A stretch of DNA of 64,000 bases from Winogradskyella costae (GTDB lineage: Bacteria > Bacteroidota > Bacteroidia > Flavobacteriales > Flavobacteriaceae): the NCBI RefSeq assembly GCF_013403865.1, contig NZ_JABFDK010000008.1, forward strand, positions 62,001 through 126,000, given 5' to 3'. Position 1 is the first letter of the stretch. Each line of letters begins with the position of its first letter. Of this stretch, positions 8,290 through 16,157 are shown piece by piece. Both the position numbers and the translations under genes were made by a program. The notes under the pieces are model-generated. The model was given only the letters and a program-made list of their open reading frames with translations, was not told the origin of the DNA and ran no database searches.

Positions 8290-9576
8290 TTAGTCGCGGG
8301 AGGTTATATTTTTAAAATTTATTTTAAAAGAATGTTGATTTTCTGAAAAAGAGTAAGATATATCACTAGCATAAGCATTGCAAATCGTCTTACAAATTGC
8401 TAACCCTAAACCTGTGCTGTTGGTTTTAGAAGCGTCTTTTTCAAAACGATTAAAAATAAGTTTAGAGTCTAATGAATTGGTCTCTCCTTGGTTGGAAATG
8501 ATAAATTCTTGTTTGGTGATTTTTATAGTTATATTACTATGTTGCTTATTGTGAAAAATAGCATTTTTAATAAGATTTGAAATTAAAATTTCGGACAAAG
8601 CATTGTTCATATTAACAGAACACTGTTTGGTTTCTATAAACTGAACTGTAATCTGCCGATATTCTGTTAATTCTTTATAATGGGTGAGGAATTCTTTTGT
8701 AATCTTATTTATAGAAACAGTTTTAACGTCTAGGAACTGTTTATTTTCAATCTTAGCCATAAGTAATAAAGAATTGTTTAGCCGTTTCATTCTGCCTGCA
8801 ATAGATATGACTTTAGCAATAGATTTTGCGTCATTTTCATTGAGGTATTCAGATTCTAATAATAATTCTAATTTATTAATGATTATGGCAATCGGAGTTT
8901 GAAGTTCGTGTGATGCGTTCTCTGTGAATTGTTTTTGAGAAATATAGGCTTTTTTAGAATGACGAAACAACGCATTGGATGCTTGTTGCAGCTGAATAAA
9001 TTCTTTGGTTTTTGTTGGAATCATTAAGCTGGCTTCATCTTTGTCTAAACGGAATGTGTTTAAGCGTTCTAGAATATCATAGAATGGTTTCCATAATTTG
9101 CCGAGCACAATATTATTTACTATGAGAATACTGGCAATTAAAATGAGAAATAGCCAAATTATACTCCAAAACGAATCTTCAATTAAGTCATCTTCTTCAA
9201 TTAATGAAGAGATAACTTTAAGGTGATAATAGTTGTCTTGATGCTCAAAAGCAGAGTGTAAAATCCGAACAGGTTCTAAATCATTTTCATTTAGCCTATA
9301 CATTAAAGTGTCTTTGTATAAATCTCTAAATACAAGAGCTTTTTGTTTTGAAATAGGGTGGATTTCAAAATTATTTCCGCTAAACTCATCTTGGAAAAAT
9401 AGAGAAGGATCTGTTTTTGTTTTCTGTAAAATCAATAACTTGTTATTATCTAATCCATCATCTATACTATCTCTTATTTCATCTTTTATATTAAAATAGA
9501 AAATAACAGACCAAATGCCAATAATCACTAGAAATGTTACTGATAAATACAGTAATGAGCGGTTAAGTAGTTTCAT
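8290..9576 (-). CDS. Membrane sensor histidine kinase
   Basis: A 428-residue two-component kinase. A first membrane helix (~8-28) is followed by a ~105-residue periplasmic sensor region and a second helix (~137-158). The dimerisation domain contains FTENASHELQTPIA with the phospho-acceptor His223. The ATPase domain follows, with the N box ISNLIKNAIFHN and the G box STGLGLAICKTI. There is no HAMP domain with clear motifs, only a short linker. The start codon overlaps the regulator's stop (ATGA), so the pair is translationally coupled. Its stimulus is unknown; the adjacent PepSY-like exported proteins suggest an envelope signal. Confidence 0.9.
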   Translation of the reverse strand: MKLLNRSLLYLSVTFLVIIGIWSVIFYFNIKDEIRDSIDDGLDNNKLLILQKTKTDPSLFFQDEFSGNNFEIHPISKQKALVFRDLYKDTLMYRLNENDLEPVRILHSAFEHQDNYYHLKVISSLIEEDDLIEDSFWSIIWLFLILIASILIVNNIVLGKLWKPFYDILERLNTFRLDKDEASLMIPTKTKEFIQLQQASNALFRHSKKAYISQKQFTENASHELQTPIAIIINKLELLLESEYLNENDAKSIAKVISIAGRMKRLNNSLLLMAKIENKQFLDVKTVSINKITKEFLTHYKELTEYRQITVQFIETKQCSVNMNNALSEILISNLIKNAIFHNKQHSNITIKITKQEFIISNQGETNSLDSKLIFNRFEKDASKTNSTGLGLAICKTICNAYASDISYSFSENQHSFKINFKNITSRD

Positions 9577-10250
9577 TTTTCACTCAATTTATAACCTATA
9601 CCATAGATAGTATCTACAATAATTGAAGCTTCAGCGTTGTCTAGCTTTTTACGCAAATTTTTAATTTGATAATAAATAAAATCAAAATTATCAGATTCAT
9701 CGATATGGTCTCCCCAAACATATTCAGCCAAGGCAGTTTTAGTAATAAGGCGGTTTTTATTAAGCAAGAAATAATAAAGGATATCAAACTCTTTTCTGTT
9801 GAGATGAATTAAGTTACCGTTTATAGTTAGTGTTCTGTCTTGGGTATGAAGTACAATATTGCCAAGCTCTATATAGTTTTTACCATCTAAATTATTTCTT
9901 CTAATCACAGCTTTTATACGCGCTGTAAGTTCTGCAATATGAAATGGTTTAGTCAAATAATCATCCGCTCCTAGTTCTAATCCTTTAATTTTATCACTAA
10001 CCGAATTTTTAGCAGATATGATGATAACACTTCCGGATTTGTTCATTTTTTTTAATTCTTGAAGCAAATTCATACCACTTCCGTTAGGCAGCATAATATC
10101 CAGTAAAATACAATCGTAATCGTAGATTGTAATTTTTTCTTGAGCAGCATAATAATCTGAAGCCACTTCAACAGTATATTGTTCTTTTAGAAGTGATGTT
10201 TTTATTATGTTTTGTAATTCTATTTCGTCTTCAATTACTAAAATCTTCAT
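9573..10250 (-). CDS. OmpR-family response regulator
   Basis: 225 residues: a receiver domain (MKILVIEDE, with the acidic pocket at 7-9, phospho-acceptor Asp51 in LLDIMLP, and Lys in LTKPF) and a winged-helix DNA-binding domain (LNRKEFDILYYFLLNKNR ... VWGDH ... TIYGIGYKL). A 16-codon longer reading frame exists, but the -7 box TATTTTTG falls inside it, so MKILVIEDE is chosen. It heads the operon with the sensor kinase. Targets are unknown; the PepSY-like genes immediately downstream are the obvious candidates. Confidence 0.9.
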   Translation of the reverse strand: MKILVIEDEIELQNIIKTSLLKEQYTVEVASDYYAAQEKITIYDYDCILLDIMLPNGSGMNLLQELKKMNKSGSVIIISAKNSVSDKIKGLELGADDYLTKPFHIAELTARIKAVIRRNNLDGKNYIELGNIVLHTQDRTLTINGNLIHLNRKEFDILYYFLLNKNRLITKTALAEYVWGDHIDESDNFDFIYYQIKNLRKKLDNAEASIIVDTIYGIGYKLSEK

Positions 10251-10254
10251 AGAG

Positions 10255-10262
10255 CAAAAATA
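10255..10262 (-). promoter_or_regulatory. -7 box of the response regulator gene
   Basis: On the minus strand TATTTTTG, only four bases (CTCT) before the ATG, so the mRNA may be leaderless or nearly so. No -33 TTG is visible at the usual distance. Confidence 0.5.
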
Positions 10263-10459
10263 AACCTGAATTTTGGAAAGACTTGGGAATTTCAGCACTT
10301 ATTTTTTAGCAAGTTTAAGAAAGGTAGTTGATGCAATTGTATAAATCTAAAGACTTATGAAGTTTGTGGGATTTTTACTCAAAGCAAAAATATACACGGA
10401 ATTACTGAAAATTGAGCTTGATTTATGTGAAGTTGAAAGTGTATTATTATCATTATGCA

Positions 10460-10490
10460 ACAAAGGAGCTCTGTTTAAAAGCTCCTTTGT
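10460..10490. terminator. Hairpin after the dehalogenase-like gene
   Basis: ACAAAGGAGCT and AGCTCCTTTGT form a perfect 11-bp stem around a 9-base loop, 36 bases past the end of the TetR-controlled operon. There is no proper T-run on the minus-strand side, so termination is likely but not certain. Confidence 0.55.
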
Positions 10491-10525
10491 CATTTAGTCT
10501 ATATTTTTCTTTTTCAATTCATGCT

Positions 10526-11323
10526 TTATTTATAAGTCACCAAAACATCAGCTACCTTTTGTAAATCCGATTCTATAATTTCTGTTGTTGGTGCTAATGG
10601 AAATAATTGTTGACCAGGTCTGCTGATAAAGGCAGCTCTCCATCCTGCCCAAACGGCACCTGCAACATCCCAACCATGTGCGGCGATTAGCATACATTCT
10701 TCTGGTTTTATATTCATTTTACGTGCTGCCCATGCATAGGCATCAGTAAAAGGTTTGAATTTTCCTATATCTTCCACGCTTAGGCGTTCATCAAAAAAGT
10801 CGGTTAAACCGGCACTTTCGAATTGCTTTTTTACACCTGCGTTAGATGAATTAGTAAAGGACACTAATTTATAACCGTCTGCTTTTAGTTGCGTTAAGGC
10901 TGCTTTTACATCTGGATGTGCTGGTAATCCTCTCAAAGAATTTACGATGACGTTTCGAGCTTCTTTTTCAGAAATTGAAATGTCATTATTTGCGGCCACC
11001 ATTTGTAATGCTGCTGCGCCAATATTACCAAAGTGTTCATATTGTCCACTTGCGGTAGTTACTAATGAATACTGTAACATTGTAGTAAACCAAAGCGATA
11101 ATAAATCTTCTCTACCGTTTAGCGCCTCACCAACTTGCTTTTTCATTTGGGTAAGGTCTAAAAGTGTTTCGTTAACATCAAAAAATAATACTTTAGGTCT
11201 TGTTTGCTCTGTCATAATGTTTGTGTTTTCTTTTGTATTTCCTAATACTAAATTTGGCATCAACATTCCTGTTGTTCCCATAATTCCTAAGTTTTTAATA
11301 AAATTTCTTCTGTCGTTTTTCAT
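10526..11323 (-). CDS. Haloacid-dehalogenase type II-like hydrolase with twin-arginine signal
   Basis: 265 residues. The N-terminus (RRNFIKNLGIMGTTGMLMP) looks like a twin-arginine export signal. The mature part is a HAD-fold hydrolase of the L-2-haloacid dehalogenase type: nucleophile motif LFFDVNETLLDL (Asp49), FTNSSN (motif II Ser/Thr), GKFKP (motif III Lys), and AAHGWDVAGAVWAGWRAAF with GQ further on. Such enzymes hydrolyse small 2-haloacids, but the actual substrate is unknown. A TTG two codons earlier is possible; the ATG is preferred. It is the last gene of the TetR-linked operon, 52 bases after the DsbA-like gene. Confidence 0.8.
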   Translation of the reverse strand: MKNDRRNFIKNLGIMGTTGMLMPNLVLGNTKENTNIMTEQTRPKVLFFDVNETLLDLTQMKKQVGEALNGREDLLSLWFTTMLQYSLVTTASGQYEHFGNIGAAALQMVAANNDISISEKEARNVIVNSLRGLPAHPDVKAALTQLKADGYKLVSFTNSSNAGVKKQFESAGLTDFFDERLSVEDIGKFKPFTDAYAWAARKMNIKPEECMLIAAHGWDVAGAVWAGWRAAFISRPGQQLFPLAPTTEIIESDLQKVADVLVTYK

Positions 11324-11375
11324 TATCAAGCTTTAGATTGGTTATGCTATAAGTGTTGTGTTACTAATCGTGGAA

Positions 11376-12032
11376 TTATAGTGCTGGTTGTTCAGCAATT
11401 AATTCAGAAAGCACTTGTTTAAAGGTGTCTACAGGTTGTGCTCCTGTAACTGCGCTTTTACGATTAAATACAATTGTAGGAACTGAATTTACACCTAATT
11501 CTTTCCAATAATTCTGTTTGTTTCTGATTTCTAATCGTGCTTCTTCGTTGTCTAATTTAGTTAAAGCTTCGTCTGCATTTAAGCCCACTTCTAAAAGAGC
11601 TTCTTTTAAAATGTCTTTTTTAGACACATCTTTACGGTCACTAAAAAAAGCTTTTGTTAATTGCATTTTCAGTTGCGTTTGCTTGTTAAAACCTTTAGCA
11701 TACTCTAATAAAATATGAGCATCAAAGGTGTTTACCATACGCATCTCATCAAAATAATCGAATTTAAAACCTAGTTCTTCACCAGCATCTGCCATATGTT
11801 GTTGTGATGCTTTTTGCTGATCTAATGTTGAACCGTATTTTTCTGAAATATGCTCAATAACATTTTGACCTTCTACAGGCATATTCGGATTTAATTCAAA
11901 GGGCTGCCATTCAATGTCTATTTGATCTTCTAAACCTAATTCTGAAATCGCTTTTTCGAGACGTTTGTAGCCAATGGTACACCAAGGACACACCACATCG
12001 GAAACGATATCTATTTTTAATTTCTCTTTCAT
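11376..12032 (-). CDS. DsbA-family (FrnE-like) thiol oxidoreductase
   Basis: 218 residues with no signal peptide. A thioredoxin fold opens with KIDIVSDVVCPWCTIGYKRL (active-site C15-P-W-C18), followed by the long helical insertion of the DsbA/2-hydroxychromene-2-carboxylate isomerase family. The cis-Pro segment is GVNSVPTIVFN near the C-terminus. Cytoplasmic FrnE-like members are linked to oxidative or electrophile stress and to aromatic or quinone metabolism. It begins one base after the end of the EthD-like gene, so the two are co-translated. Substrate unknown. Confidence 0.85.
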   Translation of the reverse strand: MKEKLKIDIVSDVVCPWCTIGYKRLEKAISELGLEDQIDIEWQPFELNPNMPVEGQNVIEHISEKYGSTLDQQKASQQHMADAGEELGFKFDYFDEMRMVNTFDAHILLEYAKGFNKQTQLKMQLTKAFFSDRKDVSKKDILKEALLEVGLNADEALTKLDNEEARLEIRNKQNYWKELGVNSVPTIVFNRKSAVTGAQPVDTFKQVLSELIAEQPAL

Positions 12033-12033
12033 A

Positions 12034-12348
12034 TTAAAATGGTATTAATTCACTAATTTGAAGTTCGGCCTCCACATTACTGTAATTTTTTACATCAGCA
12101 GCGAAGGTTGCTGCATGAGGTCCAAAAGCTTCTTGAAAAGTAGCAACATTATCAAAACGTAAATGTGCAATAGCAACATAAGGAGCAGATTCTCCAGGAA
12201 CTCTACTTGCGATACCTAAATCTAATTCTAAACCCTTTAAGGAGCTCCCAATTAATTTTGCAACCATTGGTAAGTGCTTATTTTGGTAATAATCCGTATT
12301 AAATTGCACATCTTTATGGTTAGGATACATAACTGAAACTTTTATCAT
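12034..12348 (-). CDS. EthD-family small protein
   Basis: 104 residues with the ferredoxin-like (dimeric alpha-beta barrel) EthD pattern: MIKVSVMYPN, then DYYQNKHLPMVAKLIG (the conserved HxP-type helix), a strand YVAIAHLRFDN, and FQEAFGPHAATFAADVKNY. EthD-like proteins accompany degradation of ethers and aromatics and bind small hydrophobic substrates or intermediates. It is the second gene of the operon, 86 bases after the carboxymuconolactone-decarboxylase-like gene across a strong hairpin. Confidence 0.8.
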   Translation of the reverse strand: MIKVSVMYPNHKDVQFNTDYYQNKHLPMVAKLIGSSLKGLELDLGIASRVPGESAPYVAIAHLRFDNVATFQEAFGPHAATFAADVKNYSNVEAELQISELIPF

Positions 12349-12370
12349 AATCGTAATTTTTAAAGATTAA

Positions 12371-12398
12371 TAAACCTTCCGAATTAACGGAAGGTTTA
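12371..12398. terminator. Intra-operon hairpin
   Basis: TAAACCTTCCG-AATTAA-CGGAAGGTTTA: a perfect 11-bp stem with a 6-base loop between the first and second operon genes. The downstream minus-strand sequence is T/A-rich but lacks a clean T-run. It may be a partial terminator, or a processing or stability element that sets a higher level for the first gene. Confidence 0.5.
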
Positions 12399-12434
12399 AA
12401 GCTATTAATCAACCTGTGGTTTGGTTTATAGGGA

Positions 12435-12998
12435 TTACTTAGCCACATTTTCTTTAGACCATTCAAACTTTTGGAATGGAGCGTCAACAGGTGTATGTGC
12501 AATATGGTTGACATAGTTACTTATTGTTTTTTGAGATAAGCCTAAGATGATTTCTAAGACTTGCGCTTCTCCATAACCAGCAGCATAAAATGCATCAAGA
12601 TCATCTTGTGTAACGTAACCACGATTTCTAACAATAGTTAATGTCATAGTACGCAACGCTTCCAATTTTGAGCTTTCTAAGGGAGTTTCGTTACGTAATG
12701 CCTCTGTAATTGCATCATCAACATTCATCATTTTTGCGATACCTGTATGTGCCGGTACACAATAATGACACGCGTGTTCTACGTTAATAGTTTGCCATAC
12801 AACTGTTAATTCATCTTCGTTAAATGACGAGTCCACAAATAGTTGATGTAAAGTTTGGTACGCCTCTAATATTTTTGGTGCTCCGGCTAAAACTCCATGT
12901 AATCCTGGTATCATACCAAAAGATTTTTGAGAGTTTTCTAATAGTGATTTGCTTCCTTCTGGTGCAGATTCAATATCGTGAATTTTTAAAGTTGTCAT
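12435..12998 (-). CDS. Carboxymuconolactone decarboxylase / AhpD-like protein
   Basis: 187 all-helical residues with the AhpD-type redox and acid motif EHACHYCVPAH (Glu74, Cys77, Cys80, His84). Family members either decarboxylate carboxymuconolactone or act as CxxC-dependent peroxidase partners; the intact CxxC and His favour a redox or peroxidatic role. It is the first gene after the operator at 13031-13046, and so the likely head of the controlled operon. A partner thiol protein, the DsbA-like gene, is two genes further on. Confidence 0.85.
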   Translation of the reverse strand: MTTLKIHDIESAPEGSKSLLENSQKSFGMIPGLHGVLAGAPKILEAYQTLHQLFVDSSFNEDELTVVWQTINVEHACHYCVPAHTGIAKMMNVDDAITEALRNETPLESSKLEALRTMTLTIVRNRGYVTQDDLDAFYAAGYGEAQVLEIILGLSQKTISNYVNHIAHTPVDAPFQKFEWSKENVAK

Positions 12999-13030
12999 AA
13001 TTTTTCTTTTTTATTATTAATATTTTTTTT

Positions 13031-13046
13031 CTAAACGTCCGTTTAG
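13031..13046. promoter_or_regulatory. Predicted TetR operator O1
   Basis: CTAAACGTCCGTTTAG is a perfect palindrome (7-bp arms, TC centre) 32 bases before the ATG of the carboxymuconolactone-decarboxylase-like gene. The same CTAAACnnnnGTTTAG pattern recurs before the tetR gene at 13654. Size and symmetry fit a TetR-dimer site. Confidence 0.75.
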
Positions 13047-13067
13047 TTACTAGGTAAAAAAATTCGG

Positions 13068-13631
13068 TTATAAATTTTTGAAGGTCATTTCAATATAATC
13101 TTCAATTTCTTCTGTTGTATTAACACGAGCTGCAGCGGCTAGGCCATGCTTTGCTAATAGTAAATAATTAGCTTGTTTCATTATGGACGCTTCATCTTTC
13201 GAAGGATCCATTTGTAGTTTTTCTATAATCAAAGCTTTTAAATTACCCATAAAGGAAGTCATTTCTTCTTTTATCAGTTGGTCTTCATTCTCTGAAAATT
13301 CGTTGTAAGTATTAGTAACCAAACATCCTTTTTGATTTCCCAATTTAAAATTGGAACTGATAGTGTCGTAAAAAAACTGTTTAATGTCTTCAACTCCATT
13401 CGTACCGTTTTTAAATTTTAATAGCGTCGTACTGACTTTCGTTTTATAGTGTTTTAAACTTTTAAGAAACAAACCATGCTTATTACCAAAACTAGAATAT
13501 ATCGAGAACTTATTAATACCCATTTCTTTTTCGAGCATTTGCATAGAGGTCGCTTCATAACCATTTTTCCAAAAAAGGTTCATGGCTTTTTCTACGACGT
13601 CATCTTCGTTATATTGCTTTTTTCTTGCCAT
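13068..13631 (-). CDS. TetR-family transcriptional repressor
   Basis: 187 residues. The N-terminal helix-turn-helix reads VVEKAMNLFWKNGYEATSMQ, then LEKEMGINKFSIYSSFGNKHGLF, the standard TetR pattern ending in the Y/F-xxF-xxK-xxL helix. The remainder is a helical ligand domain with QKGCLVTN, a phrase common in the subgroup that responds to small electrophiles or drugs. Palindromic operators flank the gene on both sides, giving autoregulation and control of the operon downstream in the same direction. The inducer is unknown. Confidence 0.9.
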   Translation of the reverse strand: MARKKQYNEDDVVEKAMNLFWKNGYEATSMQMLEKEMGINKFSIYSSFGNKHGLFLKSLKHYKTKVSTTLLKFKNGTNGVEDIKQFFYDTISSNFKLGNQKGCLVTNTYNEFSENEDQLIKEEMTSFMGNLKALIIEKLQMDPSKDEASIMKQANYLLLAKHGLAAAARVNTTEEIEDYIEMTFKNL

Positions 13632-13652
13632 TATTTCTAACTACAGGACAAA

Positions 13653-13670
13653 ACTAAACAATCGTTTAGT
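13653..13670. promoter_or_regulatory. Predicted TetR operator O2
   Basis: ACTAAACAATCGTTTAGT is an 18-bp palindrome (7-bp arms ACTAAAC/GTTTAGT, 4-base centre), 21 bases before the tetR ATG. It shares CTAAACnnnnGTTTAG with the site at 13031-13046 and indicates autorepression. Confidence 0.75.
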
Positions 13671-13787
13671 AATGAGAAAATATTTAACGTTTTATTAGAA
13701 CTTGAGAACCTTATTTTAAAAGATTATCTTATTGGTAAAGTTTGGATGTCAGCTAAATATAGAGTGTTGTAGCGTTCGTTTTATGTA

Positions 13788-14090
13788 CTACTCATTCTCA
13801 ATTTTGTCAATCATTTCTCTGAATAGATTTAAGAGAAACGTTAATTTGCCGGCGTCACCAGCAGCTCTAAACCGTTGGTTTTGAATTTTTACACCATACC
13901 AATCTTGTTTTCCGTTTTCGTTAAGAATCCATTTGATATCGAGATTAGCAATAGATGTTTTTGAAATATCAATTTCAACGTCCCAACCTAACGGACTGTC
14001 GATAGTGGTAATTTGAATAGCATCACCTTTTTCCCATTCGCCATCGGCATTCTCTGCAAGCCAATCTTGTATCCATTCTAAAATTTCCAT
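13788..14090 (-). CDS. Imm53-like orphan immunity protein
   Basis: 100 residues, cytoplasmic. The pattern is LEWIQDWLAENADGEWEKG, ITTIDSPLGWDVEID, then DWYGVKIQNQRFRAAGD and a C-terminal helix. This matches what I know of immunity protein 53: N-terminal W-x-x-x-W, DG-x-W-E, T-x-D-x-P-G-W-x-V-x-I-D, and a G-D before the last helix. Imm53 proteins neutralise polymorphic toxins of contact-dependent systems. No toxin gene is nearby, so it is an orphan, perhaps protecting against a neighbour's toxin. It stands alone between the TetR gene and a repeat element. Confidence 0.7.
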   Translation of the reverse strand: MEILEWIQDWLAENADGEWEKGDAIQITTIDSPLGWDVEIDISKTSIANLDIKWILNENGKQDWYGVKIQNQRFRAAGDAGKLTFLLNLFREMIDKIENE

Positions 14091-14148
14091 TGTGTTATAA
14101 GGTATTGAATTTGATTATTTGTTATTACGTCAGTTCGATAGTACGACC

Positions 14149-14220
14149 GTCAGTTCGAGTGATTTTTCTTTTTAGAAAAACCGTATCGAGAACCTTTTAA
14201 TTATGAATGGTTCTCGATAC
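14149..14220. repeat. Dispersed palindromic intergenic repeat, copy B
   Basis: It starts GTCAGTTCGAGTGATTTTT and includes the perfect hairpin GTATCGAGAACC (14183-14194) and GGTTCTCGATAC (14209-14220) with a 14-base loop. On the minus strand the hairpin is followed by GGTTTTTC, so it can act as the terminator of the PLP-enzyme gene. An extra partial unit, GTCAGTTCGA, sits at 14129-14138, and a degenerate CGAACT end lies near 14257. It aligns with copy A at 5753-5820. Confidence 0.7.
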
Positions 14221-14292
14221 ATTTATTTATTTGTCGTTGCACTTCAAAAACGAAACACGCGAACTCACGCGCTAGGGAAGGTTTGGTGATTC

Positions 14293-16137
14293 CTAAATCT
14301 CAGAAACAAATTCCAAAAACACCGCTTTATGCTTTTCCAAATCCATATCTGGAGATAAGGACACACGTGCAATATAATCTTTGTCTCCTTCTTTGGTGGT
14401 GCCTTGTGTTGAGGTTGCCGGAATCGTCCAATAACAGCCTTTTAACTGTCCGTAACTCACGCAGTACTTGCTTTCATTAGGAATCTCAGTAATCATTAAA
14501 TTAATTAATCGATGATTCAATGCTCTTTTGTACGTTTCTTTTTCTTCAGGTGTATTGCCTTTTGTTGGAAGATCTAATGAAAACACCGAAGGTGTAAATC
14601 CTTGAGCAGCTAATTCTTCAGATACAAAATTGATTTTCGCTTCTGGTAAAGTATCATGAATAAAATTCACAAACTCACGTGTGTTTTTATACGCCTCCGC
14701 AATACGCTGATTCATGGATGGCAATTGCTTAGCCAATATCTCATATTGAAGCGCAGTCGCCTCATTATCGCAAAGCGTCAAATGCAATGCTATTTTTTCC
14801 ATTAAGGCATCTACTTTCGCATTTCCTACAATATAACCCGCTGTACATTTTCCTCCACTCGGGAATTTAGAACCACTAGCATAAGAAATCGTACGCATTG
14901 TAGATAGTATTTCACCTTCCCCTAAAAAGTGCACATTTGGACAAAACGTTTGGTCTAATATAAACACAGGTTCAATCGCGCTGTCTCCAGAAGCTGTTTT
15001 ACGTTCTTCACTCAAAGCGTCTTTTAATTTTTGTAAATCCGGAACTTCAACACGTGGATTGGTTGGGATTTCTGCAATAATATACGGAATCGCGTCCTCG
15101 TGTGCAATTTTATCTAAAACGGTATGGATACTTTGCACCATATCATTATCACCATCTACAGGTAAATCTACCACTTCCACATTATCTAAACAGGCAGCCA
15201 CACGTCTGGCTTGGTCATTGGTGCCTCCATAACAATTTGGTGGTACCACAAATTTAATCGCTTTGCCTTTATGGTGTTCTAAGGCATAGTCTACCAAGCC
15301 CATCATAATAGCATACTGAACCGATAATCCACTAGAACCGACTAACGGCTGAGACGTTGTGCCATTGATCTCCTTAATAGAGTTTAAAACGCTTGCTTTA
15401 TTGGCTTCAAAATGATTGTCTAAATTAGTAATTGCAGTATGTGCTGTTAAGGCTTTTAAAGCGACTAAACAATTCGATGGAGTCATCGCAATCGTTTCGC
15501 GACGTCTCACATGCTGAATATCTGAAATATAATGATCGTTGTGACTGCCATTCACGACGAGTACGCTTCCAAGGTGTCCATGAAGATTGATATAAAAATC
15601 AATATTTACATTGTCCTCAAGATGTGAAATGTCCTCTTGCTGCGAGATAAAGACAGTACTGCCTTTAAACTCTAAAATAGCATCTGCACTATCCACTTTT
15701 ATGACATCGAAATGATAGCCATAAACCTCCTTGATGATCTCAGCATCGAAAAATTCTGGAAGGTCGCCAGTATATACAATTTGGGTCTTTTTGTTTTCTA
15801 ATAAATTTGTTCTTAAAATAGACAACACAGGCACCGTTTGTGACGAAAAACTAATCACGTTGTCTGCTTTAATGTCATTTAAATTCGCAATTCCCCATTC
15901 TAGAATACAAGATAACGGATGCCCTAAACGAATATAATCGTAAGCGGTTGGTAATTCGCTTAATGCCGAAGGATCTGAATTATTGTTTTTATATAGGTTC
16001 TCAAACGCATCTAAAAACTGTGTTTTAGCTAATTTCTCGTTGTAAATATCTAAACGATGCGTGGTTAGACCTAACCAGTCTGTTGGCATGTTGCTTAGAA
16101 CGTCTTTTATGTAATTAAGGGTTTTATTGTTTTGCAT
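14293..16137 (-). CDS. Long Cys/Met-metabolism PLP-dependent enzyme (cystathionine gamma-synthase-like)
   Basis: 614 residues from the ATG (an earlier TTG is rejected). The C-terminal ~400 residues carry the aspartate-aminotransferase-fold signatures of the Cys/Met metabolism family: EIPTNPRVEVPDL, FILDQTF (the PLP-nitrogen Asp), and the Schiff-base lysine in SYASGSKFPSGGK (about Lys424). The N-terminal ~200 residues are extra compared with the usual ~400-residue enzyme, with a helical start and a domain around 95-190. Long forms resemble fungal Str2-type cystathionine gamma-synthases (from memory). The likely role is trans-sulfuration or a related gamma-elimination or replacement. A -7 box lies 20 bases upstream. 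Substrate not proven. Confidence 0.8.
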   Translation of the reverse strand: MQNNKTLNYIKDVLSNMPTDWLGLTTHRLDIYNEKLAKTQFLDAFENLYKNNNSDPSALSELPTAYDYIRLGHPLSCILEWGIANLNDIKADNVISFSSQTVPVLSILRTNLLENKKTQIVYTGDLPEFFDAEIIKEVYGYHFDVIKVDSADAILEFKGSTVFISQQEDISHLEDNVNIDFYINLHGHLGSVLVVNGSHNDHYISDIQHVRRRETIAMTPSNCLVALKALTAHTAITNLDNHFEANKASVLNSIKEINGTTSQPLVGSSGLSVQYAIMMGLVDYALEHHKGKAIKFVVPPNCYGGTNDQARRVAACLDNVEVVDLPVDGDNDMVQSIHTVLDKIAHEDAIPYIIAEIPTNPRVEVPDLQKLKDALSEERKTASGDSAIEPVFILDQTFCPNVHFLGEGEILSTMRTISYASGSKFPSGGKCTAGYIVGNAKVDALMEKIALHLTLCDNEATALQYEILAKQLPSMNQRIAEAYKNTREFVNFIHDTLPEAKINFVSEELAAQGFTPSVFSLDLPTKGNTPEEKETYKRALNHRLINLMITEIPNESKYCVSYGQLKGCYWTIPATSTQGTTKEGDKDYIARVSLSPDMDLEKHKAVFLEFVSEI

Positions 16138-16157
16138 GATTATCAATTTTCAATATG

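Noticed and set aside
10251..10298. Longer start for the response regulator
   Set aside because: The TATTTTTG -7 box lies inside it; MKILVIEDE is the normal N-terminus of the family.
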